Assembly: GCF_000025305.1 (NCBI RefSeq) | Contig: NC_013740.1 | Location: forward strand, 992,001-1,056,000 | Direction of reading: 5' to 3' | DNA: 64,000 nucleotides | Source of the DNA: Acidaminococcus fermentans DSM 20731 | Lineage (GTDB): Bacteria; Bacillota; Negativicutes; Acidaminococcales; Acidaminococcaceae | Shown here: positions 6,664-14,141 of the stretch, one piece after another | How the letters are laid out: every line of letters starts with the position of its first letter | Numbering within the stretch: position 1 is the stretch's first letter | The notes under the pieces: generated by a model | Seen by the model: the letters and a program-made list of their open reading frames with translations, nothing else | What the model was told of the DNA's origin: nothing | Databases searched by the model: none | Translations under genes and position numbers: made by a program

Positions 6664-9525
6664 TCACTGTTCTCTCAACCGTTTTATGGCCAGGCGGTAG
6701 AATTTCCGGATTTTTCTTTTTGGATCGGTTCCCAGCCGGGGTTCGGCGGAATGGACGATGCTCCAGCGGAAGGTTACCGTAACCGGGTTTCCCTCCACCT
6801 GATGGATATCCTGGAGCCGTGCCTGGATTTTCCGGGCCAGGGCTTCCGATTCTTTCGGATCTTTCTCCCGGCGCAGGATGGCGAACATGGAATTGAAAAG
6901 CCGGGAAATGGAAGAATTCGTGCCCGCTTCCTCCCGGATGATCCGTCCTTCTTCATGGATCAGTTTCCGCAGCAGAGGCGCTTCGTAGGATTTCTTCAGG
7001 TATTCGTCGAACCGGCTTTCCAGCAGGATCAGGCAGAAGGAATCACCACTGGCTTCCATCTGCTCCTGGGTTTCCATCATATCGTTCAGGAATCCCTGGC
7101 GGTTCTGGAGACCGGAAACAGGATCTTCAAAGGGGGAGGGGAGGGTCTTCCGGAGCTCATGATACACCTGGTCCGCATCAAAAAACGTCCCCATAAGCCC
7201 CACAATCTGTCCGTCCCGGTAGATGGGCCATTTGTAGCAGGCAATATGATGCAGGGCCCCTTTTACGATGCATTCTCCAGGGATATTTTCCACCACTTTG
7301 CCCTTGTGGAGCACATCCAGTTCATCCTGCCGGTACGGTCCGTTGTCCAGATGCCAGTTCATGTCCTCATCGGTCTTGCCGATGATTTCCTGTTCCGAGG
7401 CAAAGCCGTAATGCCGGAGAAAGGCTTTGCTGGCCCCCAGGAAACGCCGTTCCTTATCCTTCCAGAAATAATTGGAATGGGTGTTTTTCCGGAAACTGTC
7501 CCACAGAAGAGCGGGCAGGGTATTCTTGTCTCCCGGAGAAACGGCGGCTACGGTTACCGGGCTGTCAATGGTCCGGGCTGTCGTAAGCAGCATGGGATGG
7601 GGCCCCTTGTAGAACAGGGTGGCCATGGTTTCCCTCCAGGTGTAATTGCCCTGGCTGTCTTTGGCACGGAAGAAATGGGAAATATAGCCTGTGGGACTTT
7701 TTCTGATCCGCTGGACCACCGTATCCTGGTCAAGGTAGGCCAGATAGCCGGACTGGTCTTCTTCATAAACCTGTTCCCGGGTAAATGTGCGGAGCACCGC
7801 CCGCATACCCTGGACTTTTTTGGAGAAGGGGGATTCATTGCTGTTGTTGGCATACATCTGTTCCATGGAGTCTCCGTCAAGATCCACCAGGAAGACTTCT
7901 TCGAACAGGCCGTACAGATACCGGAGATTGGCGTCCAGCTTATTCTGCCGGGAACTGGAACTGTTCTGGGAAATGTTCTGGAATTCCACCTGGACCAGCA
8001 GATGCTGGTTCATTTCACAGACCACCTGGACCCGGACGGCGATATAGTCCCCTTTGTCAACATAGAAAAAGGTTTTCGCACTGTGTTTCTTTCGGGCAAC
8101 CTGGATGAAGGTCCGCAGGGTGCGGATGCTTTCCTTCTTTTCCGGCTGATTCATATTGGTTTCGATATCCTGGATGGTGTATCCCAGTTTTTCCGCCTCT
8201 TCCTCATAAACTTTGTTCCAGAAAAGAAAACGAAGAGTACCTTTTTCGTCCATATCGAAGAGCGCTGTGGAACGGTCGGTCTGGCGGATGACCATGCTGG
8301 CCATATCGTAGAAACGGAACCATTTCCGGGGTTCCACGGTGCGGCCCGCTGCTTCCAGATGGGCCAGGACACCGGCCAGGGGCTGGGGTTTGCCAAAAAA
8401 GTAGCCCTGCATCCGGCCGCAGCCCATGGCTGCCAGGAAGTCCGCCTGTTCCTTTGTTTCCACCCCTTCCACCAGGGTCTTGACTCCCAGATCCTTGGCC
8501 ATGTTAATGACGGAAGCAATGATGCTCCGGGATTTTGCTGTAAAGTTCCGGAGAAAGCCCATGTCCAGCTTGATCAGATCCACCTGGTAATCCTTCAGCA
8601 CATTCAGGGAAGAATAGCCGCTGCCAAAGTCGTCCAGCCAGATTTCATATCCCTTTTCCCGCAGCTGGTCCAGTGCCTGATGGACCACCTGGGCGTTCTG
8701 GGCCAGGGTGCTTTCCGTGATTTCCACATGGAGAAAATCACGGGGCAGGCTGTACTTTTTCCGGGTGTTTTCCACCACACTGAACACATCCATGCTGTCA
8801 AAATCGTATCTGGACAGGTTGAAGGAAACCGGGGTAATGCACAGATTTTTGTCCAGCCGTTCCCGCAGCATCCGGCACACTTCCTCCAGCACATAGGCGT
8901 CCAGCCGGTGGATCAGCCGGGCCTGTTCCAGCACAGGGATGAAGGAGGCCGGGGACAGGAACCCTACCTGAGGATCCACCCACCGGGCCAGGGCTTCCAG
9001 ACCGCACAGTTCGCCTGTCAGGGTGCGGATCACCGGCTGGTAGTACACCTGGATCCAGTGGTTCTCCAGGGCCTCCTCCAGGTGCTCAGTCACATAGTCC
9101 CGGATGTCCCGGTCCACCGGCTGGCCGGTGGGGATGTCGATTTCCTGGAGCGTGCAGAAAAACACCTGGCCCCAGGTTTCCGTATTTACCGTCCGGCCAG
9201 AAACATCCGCATAGCGGATCCGGTTTTTCCGGGTGAACAAGTGGCCCTGGATATGGGAAAACCGGCCGTTCTTTTCGGCCAGTTCGCGCATGATTTCCTG
9301 GAAGCCCCGTTCCCGGTCTTCCGGAGCGAGTATATTGAGACCATCATTGTTGATGTGCCGGCGAAGCTCCTCCAGGTCCCGGCAGTCGAACAGCCGCAGG
9401 GTTTCTCTGTTGGCATAAAGCAGCGGAAAAGGCTCCTGCGACTGTACCACATAAAAACAGCAGGGTAGATTCTCGAAGCAATCCGGGAACGATCCCTTGA
9501 ACGACGTACAATTCGCAGATTCCAT
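6664..9525 (-). CDS. PAS-EAL-PAS-degenerate GGDEF signalling protein (probable c-di-GMP phosphodiesterase)
   Basis: A 953-residue soluble regulator without membrane helices. In order: a PAS-like domain (about 15-130); an EAL domain (about 145-395); a middle region with PAS-like stretches (about 400-690); a clearer PAS domain (about 700-805, HSNYFWKDKERRFLGASKAF); and a GGDEF-like C-terminus (about 815-945). The EAL domain keeps the catalytic set: EALARW, SFNLSR, HVEITES, DDFGSGYSS, LIKLDMGF, VEGVE, MQGYFFGKP. Phosphodiesterase activity is therefore expected. The GGDEF domain keeps the entry motif DPVSGLQNR, but the active-site GGDEF is replaced (around ISRLFNSMFAIL), so it is probably regulatory. 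Putting EAL before GGDEF is the reverse of the common order. Start ATG follows AAGGAG. Confidence 0.9.
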   Translation of the reverse strand: MESANCTSFKGSFPDCFENLPCCFYVVQSQEPFPLLYANRETLRLFDCRDLEELRRHINNDGLNILAPEDRERGFQEIMRELAEKNGRFSHIQGHLFTRKNRIRYADVSGRTVNTETWGQVFFCTLQEIDIPTGQPVDRDIRDYVTEHLEEALENHWIQVYYQPVIRTLTGELCGLEALARWVDPQVGFLSPASFIPVLEQARLIHRLDAYVLEEVCRMLRERLDKNLCITPVSFNLSRYDFDSMDVFSVVENTRKKYSLPRDFLHVEITESTLAQNAQVVHQALDQLREKGYEIWLDDFGSGYSSLNVLKDYQVDLIKLDMGFLRNFTAKSRSIIASVINMAKDLGVKTLVEGVETKEQADFLAAMGCGRMQGYFFGKPQPLAGVLAHLEAAGRTVEPRKWFRFYDMASMVIRQTDRSTALFDMDEKGTLRFLFWNKVYEEEAEKLGYTIQDIETNMNQPEKKESIRTLRTFIQVARKKHSAKTFFYVDKGDYIAVRVQVVCEMNQHLLVQVEFQNISQNSSSSRQNKLDANLRYLYGLFEEVFLVDLDGDSMEQMYANNSNESPFSKKVQGMRAVLRTFTREQVYEEDQSGYLAYLDQDTVVQRIRKSPTGYISHFFRAKDSQGNYTWRETMATLFYKGPHPMLLTTARTIDSPVTVAAVSPGDKNTLPALLWDSFRKNTHSNYFWKDKERRFLGASKAFLRHYGFASEQEIIGKTDEDMNWHLDNGPYRQDELDVLHKGKVVENIPGECIVKGALHHIACYKWPIYRDGQIVGLMGTFFDADQVYHELRKTLPSPFEDPVSGLQNRQGFLNDMMETQEQMEASGDSFCLILLESRFDEYLKKSYEAPLLRKLIHEEGRIIREEAGTNSSISRLFNSMFAILRREKDPKESEALARKIQARLQDIHQVEGNPVTVTFRWSIVHSAEPRLGTDPKRKIRKFYRLAIKRLREQ

Positions 9526-9546
9526 GGTCAGTCTCCTTGCAGATTA

Positions 9547-9575
9547 AAAATAGATTGGTTGCCACGCATTGTCAA
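9547..9575 (-). promoter_or_regulatory. Promoter of the EAL gene
   Basis: On the minus strand, perfect TTGACA (9575-9570), a 17-bp spacer and TATTTT (9552-9547), just upstream of the AAGGAG ribosome site. Confidence 0.7.
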
Positions 9576-9622
9576 TAAGATTCAATAAAATTATCTCACA
9601 ATTTTGACCAAAGAGCAATGGG

Positions 9623-9664
9623 AAAAGGGGGATGTTGCACGTGAAAAATATGCATGCAACAGCC
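9623..9664 (-). terminator. Terminator after the A-type flavoprotein gene
   Basis: Arms GGCTGTTGCA/TGCAACATCC with one mismatch, then CCCTTTT on the minus strand. The stem belongs to the recurring TGTTGCA/TGCAACA hairpin group. Confidence 0.7.
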
Positions 9665-9676
9665 TCCTCGCTTTTC

Positions 9677-10867
9677 TTATTTCACCGCTTCCGCAAATTC
9701 CCGGCCATAGTTCCGGCACAGTTCCTGGCTCTCCTGGTCCGGAGCCCACTGACAGCGCAGGCCGTTGTTGACCACCTGGAACCCGGCACCCTGGAGCAGT
9801 TCCGTGATCTGCTTGACCGACTCCCCGCTCCAGCCGTAGCTTTCGAAAGCGGCCGCCTTCTTGTTCTTGAATTTCAGCCCCCGGATCATTTCCATGATCC
9901 CGCCAATGGAGAACAGATACCCGTAATTGATGGTGGGGGACCCTACCAGGATGGCTTTGGATTTGAAGACTTCAGTGACGATGTCATTCTTGTCGTCCAC
10001 CGCCGAATTGTAGATCTTTACCGTGACCGTAGGATCCGCCTGGTGGATCCCTTCGGCAATGCATTCGGCCATCCGGCGGGTGGAATTCCACATGGTGTCA
10101 TAAATCAGGGTCACCTGGTTTTCCTGGTAATTCTGGGCCCATGCCTGGTAGACCCGTACGATCTGCAGGGGATCCTCCCGCCAGATGACCCCGTGGCTGG
10201 GGCAGATCATGGACACCGGCACATCCATCTTGAGGATTTCTGCAATCTTCCGGGTGACCATGGGACTGTACAGGTTCAGGATGTTGGCGTAGTATTTCAT
10301 GGCTTCCCGGTACAGTTCAGCCTGGTCCACGGCGTCATTGAACAGGGTTTCGCTGGCATAATGCTGACCGAACCCGTCATTGCTGAACAGGATGTTTTCT
10401 CCGGTCATGTAGGTGAACATGGTATCCGGCCAGTGGAGCATGGGAGCTTCGATGAATACCAGCTGGCTGCTGCCCAGATCCAGGGTGTCGCCGGTCTTGA
10501 CGGTAACGTAGTTCCAGTCCTGATGGTACAGCCCCCGGAGAATGGCTTCCCCTTTTTTCGTGCAGTAGATAGGGGTATGCGGGATTTCCCGCATGAGAGT
10601 CGGCAGGGCCCCGCTGTGGTCGTTTTCGTTGTGGTTCATGACGATGTAATCGATGTCTTTCAGGTCGATTTCCCGTTTCAGGCTGGCCACGAATTCTTCG
10701 TCAAAGGGTTTCCAGACCGTATCCATAAGTACGGTCTTCTGGTCCCGGATCAGATAAGAATTGTAGGAAGATCCTTTTTCCGTGGAATATTCATGCCCAT
10801 GGAACTCCGTCAGTTCCCAGTCGATTTTGCCTACCCAAGTCACTTTATCCGTAATCTTCTTTCCCAA
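9677..10867 (-). CDS. A-type flavoprotein (FprA/flavorubredoxin family diiron-flavodoxin protein)
   Basis: A cytoplasmic 396-residue flavodiiron protein; the family reduces O2 to water or NO to N2O in anaerobes. The N-terminal metallo-beta-lactamase-like domain carries the diiron motif HxExDH (NHNENDHSG), then His in PMLHWPDTM, Asp in FSNDGFGQH and His in CPSHGVIW. The C-terminal flavodoxin domain begins about residue 250 (VTLIYDTMWNSTRRMAE) with VGSPTINYGYLFSIGGIME. No C-terminal rubredoxin is present. The AAAGGAG box abuts an ATG at 10876 with no spacing, so the TTG nine bases further on (10867) is preferred as start; either differs by three residues. Probably a stand-alone oxidative or nitrosative stress gene. 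A possible -10 (TATACT) is at 10918-10913 on the minus strand. Confidence 0.93.
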   Translation of the reverse strand: MGKKITDKVTWVGKIDWELTEFHGHEYSTEKGSSYNSYLIRDQKTVLMDTVWKPFDEEFVASLKREIDLKDIDYIVMNHNENDHSGALPTLMREIPHTPIYCTKKGEAILRGLYHQDWNYVTVKTGDTLDLGSSQLVFIEAPMLHWPDTMFTYMTGENILFSNDGFGQHYASETLFNDAVDQAELYREAMKYYANILNLYSPMVTRKIAEILKMDVPVSMICPSHGVIWREDPLQIVRVYQAWAQNYQENQVTLIYDTMWNSTRRMAECIAEGIHQADPTVTVKIYNSAVDDKNDIVTEVFKSKAILVGSPTINYGYLFSIGGIMEMIRGLKFKNKKAAAFESYGWSGESVKQITELLQGAGFQVVNNGLRCQWAPDQESQELCRNYGREFAEAVK

Positions 10868-10988
10868 GAGGAACATCTCCTTTACCGGAACAGATTTTGT
10901 TTTCTTGTCTTTAGTATACCGGGAAGAAGAAAAAATGACCGTTGTTGTGACAACAGTGAGTGAAGAGTGGGACGGACTGAGCTGACAA

Positions 10989-11150
10989 GATCCATTGCGG
11001 GTCCATAGGGGGCGCAGGCCCGGCGCCCCGCCAGAACACCATCTCCGCCGGAAACTCGATAACAGCCGTAGGGGCGAACCAAGGCCGGCAAAGCCGTGCC
11101 GCCTGGTTCGCCCGCTCACGCCGGGGGACCGTCCCGGCCGCCGGTCGGGC
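10989..11150. repeat. Dispersed GC-rich palindromic repeat, copy B (long form, ~160 bp)
   Basis: Begins GATCCATTGCGGGTCC, continues with the core hairpin (GGGGGCGCAGGCCCGG then CGCCCCGCC), a middle part AACTCGATAACAGCCGTAGG, and a second GC hairpin ending near CGGCCGCCGGT. It is nearly identical to copy C, in the same orientation, about 1.6 kb away. It contains no credible gene. Confidence 0.9.
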
Positions 11151-11218
11151 ATGGTATACCAATGGGCCGTCCAATGGCCTGCCAACTGGCAATCAGGGTG
11201 TCCGCCAGATGACAGCAT

Positions 11219-11316
11219 AGATTAGTATAAATAGATTAATATAAATAGATTAATATAAATAAATTAGTTTAGGTTAGATTTAGACTAGACTAGATTAGAT
11301 TAGTTTAGTTTAATCA
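11219..11316. repeat. AT-rich heptameric tandem repeat, 14 units
   Basis: About 98 bases that parse cleanly into 14 blocks of 7. The first six alternate AGATTAG/AGATTAA with TATAAAT, giving a 14-bp super-period; later blocks drift (AGACTAG, ACTAGAT, TAGATTA, GTTTAGT). It is the longest of the 7-bp-period tracts in the window. An 8-bp-period A-rich stretch with GTCAAA at 11324 and 11332 follows. Confidence 0.85.
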
Positions 11317-11787
11317 TAGAAAAGTCAAAAAGTCAAAAAAGACAAATCTCATATACTCCTTAAAGTCCGGTGTCTGTTCCGGTACATTCTTCAAGAAATG
11401 CAATAAAGCGCCCCCACGTCCTGGATAAAGGCTTCACCGAGAACTTGTTGCCACATATGCCATCTGGTATCGGCGACACAGAACCGTGCCGGCGGCAGTG
11501 GCGATGCAGCTTACCAGTCCCATAATCATGACATCGATAATGACTACACCGAATCCGTCATCTACACGGATACGCTGAAGCCCGGCATGTACGTGGCCAT
11601 CATATTCAGCGTCATCTGCCTTGCCGTCCACATAGCGGAGAAAGGCAGTAATTTCCGGATTCCGTGCATTTTCGCTGCCCTTGCTGTTCAGGGATAATCA
11701 TGTTTCTCCGTCCGTTAATTTTATCGTGTTTTTTTTCACAGCAATGGGTAAAAGTGTACATAGGACAGAAATGTGATAAAAAACAGG
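11317..11787. other. Gene-poor stretch with a possible decayed coding remnant
   Basis: No intact gene is seen. On the plus strand a frame is open from about 11447 to TAA 11697. It reads plausibly as a protein tail with one membrane helix (YTDTLKPGMYVAIIFSVICL) but has no start codon or ribosome site. A neighbouring frame upstream reads LDKGFTENLLPHMPSGIGD and then stops. This may be the remains of a frameshifted gene, or chance. The rest (11700-11787) is A/T-rich promoter-like sequence. Confidence 0.25.
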
Positions 11788-11817
11788 TTGTAACTTCCCG
11801 CATGATTATGATAAAAT
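11788..11817 (+). promoter_or_regulatory. Promoter of the exported protein gene
   Basis: TTGTAA (11788-11793), an 18-bp spacer, TAAAAT (11812-11817), about 43 bases before the start codon. Confidence 0.5.
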
Positions 11818-11859
11818 TAAAATCAATAATAATTCTTAAAAATAAGGAGGATGGACCTG

Positions 11860-12330
11860 ATGAAAAAATGGACAATTGTGGGTCTCACAACACTTTTGAC
11901 GCTGGCTGCTTCGGCCGCATTGGCATCGGTACCGCAGAAATCCCTGTACTTGGGCGGCATCGGAATTGGCAGTGAGGGCTCCTATGTACGGCAGATATAC
12001 GGTGCCCCTACAGAAACGGAACGGGAACATTCTGCTTCCCATCCGTCGGGATCGGTGGTGGAATACGAATATGGGGATGGGGTCTCCCTCCATCTGGCGG
12101 AAGGCGTTGTCTATCAGGTAGAAGTGTCTGCCAACAACGGCTGGGCAACTCCGGAAGGGATCCACGTGGGAATGGACGCTTCCCTCCTGGAGGGGACCTA
12201 CGGAAAGCCGGACATGGTCCGTGGGGATAAATCCATCTACAGGGCGGAGGGTCTGCCCGGGGTGGGTCTGATCTTTGAAATCGAAAAGGGAAAAATCGAC
12301 GAAATCGAAATCGGCCCCATCGAACAGTGA
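11860..12330 (+). CDS. Exported protein with a duplicated BLIP/SmpA-like motif, function unknown
   Basis: A 156-residue protein with a signal peptide (MKKWTIVGLTTLLTLAASAA, cleavage likely after ALA about residue 23). The mature part has two similar motifs about 80 residues apart, GIGIGSEGSYVRQIYGAP and GIHVGMDASLLEGTYGKPD. Each is a glycine turn, a short helix and YGxP, resembling the repeat of SmpA/BLIP-like fold proteins. Hydrophobic beta-rich segments lie between. Start ATG 11860 is preferred over ATG 11851, because AAGGAGG ends one base before 11851 but sits 9 bases before 11860. It lies in the islet between repeat copies B and C, with a transposase remnant right after it. It is more A/T-rich upstream than the flanking core genes. 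No function can be assigned. Confidence 0.8.
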   Translation: MKKWTIVGLTTLLTLAASAALASVPQKSLYLGGIGIGSEGSYVRQIYGAPTETEREHSASHPSGSVVEYEYGDGVSLHLAEGVVYQVEVSANNGWATPEGIHVGMDASLLEGTYGKPDMVRGDKSIYRAEGLPGVGLIFEIEKGKIDEIEIGPIEQ

Positions 12331-12336
12331 CGAACA

Positions 12337-12570
12337 TCGTTTGGCCAGAGGAGTATCATCACTTTTAAAGTTACCTGACTGGTTTTCACGCCAGATAAGC
12401 CCGGCGTACTTTGCCAATGCTTCTTGAGAGTTGAAAGCTTCAATATGGCCAATTTCTGCCAGGATACCAGCGGCCATAACAGGTCCAATTCCAGGGATGG
12501 ATAAAAGGCTCTGATAGGCGTTAGGATCTAACCCTCGCAAGGTCTTCCATAGGCATTTTAAGGATTTCCT
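12337..12570 (-). pseudogene. Remnant of an IS110/IS116-type transposase (C-terminal domain only)
   Basis: The minus-strand frame encodes about 78 residues that match the C-terminal Transposase_20 domain of IS110-family DEDD transposases: IPGIGPVMAAGILAEIG, then FNSQEALAKYAGLIWRENQSG. The N-terminal catalytic DEDD domain is missing, and the frame has no start codon of its own. It is bounded upstream by dispersed repeat copy C (from 12572) and downstream by the end of the exported-protein gene 6 bases away, so the element was cut at both ends. IS110-family members are known to insert into REP-like palindromes, which makes contact with a palindromic repeat meaningful. Confidence 0.8.
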
Positions 12571-12571
12571 C

Positions 12572-12727
12572 GCGGGTCCGTAGGGGGCGCAGGCCCGGCG
12601 CCCCGCCAGAACATCATCTCCGCCGGAAACTCGATAACAGCCGTAGGGGCGAACCAAGGCCGGCAAAGCCGTGCCGCCCGGTTCGCCCGCTCACGCCGGG
12701 GGGGCCGTCCCGGCCGCCGGTGGGGCC
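12572..12727. repeat. Dispersed GC-rich palindromic repeat, copy C (long form)
   Basis: Nearly identical to copy B over about 150 bp, from GCGGGTCCGTAGGGGG to CGGCCGCCGGTGGGG, in the same orientation. It lies between the IS110 remnant and the MntA-HepT promoter. Confidence 0.9.
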
Positions 12728-12787
12728 TGTATCCCCGCATACAACGTATCCAAGGACACCCCCCAGCAGGAAAAAAACTGAAAAGTA

Positions 12788-12796
12788 TGATATAAT
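12788..12796 (+). promoter_or_regulatory. Extended -10 promoter of the MntA-HepT gene
   Basis: TGATATAAT with no clear -35. It predicts a transcript start near 12803, which makes the ATG at 12803 leaderless and supports ATG 12848 as the translation start. Confidence 0.6.
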
Positions 12797-12847
12797 GGGC
12801 CCATGATGCTTTGGCAGAGGAGCGAGAGCCTAAAAGAGGGGAAAAAT

Positions 12848-13609
12848 ATGCAGAAACCACTTGGAGCAAAAAAGAATAGAGAGGCTCATGATTCCAGACT
12901 TCATGGAATGACCCTGGAACAATGGAAAATTTTGTACCGGATTTTTTCTCGTTTTCAAAATGAACTCTTATGGGTAAAGCTTTTTGGATCCCGTGCCAGG
13001 GGAGATTACAAAGAAACATCGGATGTGGATCTGGCGATTGCCAGCAAAGAGGACATCCGTACCCCTATGCAGGCGGCATTGGACGAAAGCCAGTTGCCCT
13101 ATACGTTTGATTTAATCGACTATACGAACCAATCCAACAAAAAACTGCAGGAATCCATTGACAGAGAAGGAATCGTGCTTTGGAAAACGAACCAGGAGGG
13201 GAGTCCGATTATGGCCAAAGAACAAATCACCTTAAAATGGGAAGAATACCATAAAGCATTGGGCAGACTGAAAATTGCCTTGCAAAAAGAGCCTGATGCA
13301 GATGGTATTTATCTGGATGCAACCATACAGCGGTTTGAATTTACCTTCGAACTGGGCTGGAAACTCCTGAAAACCATCCTGGATTTCGAAGGGGTGGAGG
13401 TGGCCAGCCCCCGGAGCGCTATCCGGGAAGCCTGGAAAATGCATCTGATCCGGGATGCGGAAAAATGGCTGGACATGCAGCAGAAACGGAACCTGACAGC
13501 CCACACCTACAACGAATCCACCGCAAAGGAAATCTATGGGCTGATCAAAAACGAGTATATCGGATTGCTGGAAGCGTTGGACCAGGAGATGGAAGGGAAA
13601 GAGTTGTAA
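12848..13609 (+). CDS. MntA-HepT fusion: minimal nucleotidyltransferase antitoxin joined to HEPN RNase toxin
   Basis: One 253-residue frame contains two proteins that are normally separate. Residues about 20-113 are an MNT nucleotidyltransferase (HI0073/MntA type) with GSRARG at 47-52, Asp59-Val60-Asp61 and a third acidic residue near Asp88. After an 8-residue linker, residues about 122-250 are an HI0074/HepT-type HEPN domain with the RX4HXY RNase motif at Arg214...His219-Thr-Tyr221. In known MntA-HepT systems the antitoxin AMPylates the HepT tyrosine to neutralise the RNase. Start ATG 12848 has GAGGGG 6 bases before it. A strong AGGAGGGG at 13194-13201 precedes an in-frame ATG at 13211 (residue 122), so free HepT could also be made. 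The first half is visibly more A/T-rich than core genes. The gene is flanked by repeat copies C and D. Confidence 0.88.
   Translation: MQKPLGAKKNREAHDSRLHGMTLEQWKILYRIFSRFQNELLWVKLFGSRARGDYKETSDVDLAIASKEDIRTPMQAALDESQLPYTFDLIDYTNQSNKKLQESIDREGIVLWKTNQEGSPIMAKEQITLKWEEYHKALGRLKIALQKEPDADGIYLDATIQRFEFTFELGWKLLKTILDFEGVEVASPRSAIREAWKMHLIRDAEKWLDMQQKRNLTAHTYNESTAKEIYGLIKNEYIGLLEALDQEMEGKEL
13194..13213 (+). promoter_or_regulatory. Internal ribosome binding site and start for the HEPN part
   Basis: AGGAGGGG at 13194-13201 and ATG at 13211, in frame with the fused gene at the start of the HEPN domain. It looks like the leftover start of an originally separate hepT gene. Confidence 0.6.
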
Positions 13610-13655
13610 GGGATTGCAGGCCCGGCTGTTATACCTTAAATCCGTCCAAAACCGG

Positions 13656-13764
13656 GATCCATTGCGGGTCCGTAGGGGGCGCAGGCCCGGCGCCCCGCCA
13701 GAACACCGTCCCCGCCGGAAACCCGATAACAATTGCAGGGGCAAATCAAGGCCGGGGCATTTGG
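13656..13764. repeat. Dispersed GC-rich palindromic repeat, copy D (partial long form)
   Basis: Starts GATCCATTGCGGGTCC like copy B and continues through the core hairpin and the CCGGAAACCCGATAACA middle part. It breaks off after CAAATCAAGGCCGG, so the second hairpin is missing. Same orientation as B and C. Just upstream, at 13615, a short GCAGGCCCGGC piece repeats the core. Confidence 0.85.
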
Positions 13765-13778
13765 CTTCCTTCATTCAG

Positions 13779-13807
13779 TGGACAATCCCTCCTGAATTGA
13801 TTATAAT
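13779..13807 (+). promoter_or_regulatory. Promoter of feoAB
   Basis: TGGACA (13779-13784), a 17-bp spacer, TATAAT (13802-13807). The -10 overlaps an A/T-rich near-palindrome (TGATTATAATTACA) that could be a Fur-type operator; it does not match the Fur consensus well enough to claim. Confidence 0.7.
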
Positions 13808-13841
13808 TACAAATGCGGTTAGTCTCACGTAAGAACCACAG

Positions 13842-13865
13842 GCTGTCGCCCCGGCGGCAGCTTTT
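13842..13865 (+). terminator. Terminator-like hairpin inside the feoAB leader
   Basis: GCTGTCGCC/GGCGGCAGC (nine pairs, one G-U) with a 2-base nominal loop, then TTTTCTT. It lies between the promoter and the feoA ribosome site, so it may attenuate transcription. Upstream GTAAG (13829) could instead pair with CTTAC (13883). Confidence 0.45.
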
Positions 13866-13904
13866 CTTCACGCTTGAATTTACTTACAGGGGGAATTTGG
13901 ATTT

Positions 13905-14141
13905 ATGCTTTTAAAAGATTTGCGGATCGGGGAATCTGCAGTCGTTGCCAAAATCGAACTGCCGTTCCAGATCGAACGGCGGCTCCAGGCCCTGGGGATG
14001 ACCCTGGGGACCCGGATTCATGTGCTGAACCGGAAGGGAAAGGGCATTATGGTGATCCTGCTCCGGGGCACCCGGTTTGCTTTGGGCTTCAATATGACCC
14101 GGAATATTACGGTGGACAAAGTGGAGGTGGACCATGACTGA
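13905..14141 (+). CDS. feoA: Ferrous iron transport protein A (FeoA, SH3-like)
   Basis: A 78-residue cytoplasmic SH3-fold protein that assists the FeoB Fe(II) permease. The family pattern is clear: an N-terminal LLKDLRIGESAVVAKIE, then RRLQALGMTLGTRIHVLNR and GTRFALGFNMTRNI. Start ATG 13905 has CAGGGGG about 9 bases upstream. It overlaps the feoB start by 8 bases, so the two genes are translationally coupled. The operon is probably iron-regulated, but no clear Fur box is seen. Confidence 0.95.
   Translation: MLLKDLRIGESAVVAKIELPFQIERRLQALGMTLGTRIHVLNRKGKGIMVILLRGTRFALGFNMTRNITVDKVEVDHD

Noticed and set aside
11219-11316. AT-rich iteron-like tract as a replication origin
   Set aside because: No DnaA boxes, replication genes or plasmid functions nearby, and the same 7-bp period occurs at many other loci with unrelated sequence.
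12803-12847. ATG 12803 as the start of the MntA-HepT gene
   Set aside because: It lies at the predicted transcription start of the TATAAT at 12791 and has no ribosome site; ATG 12848 has GAGGGG at good spacing.
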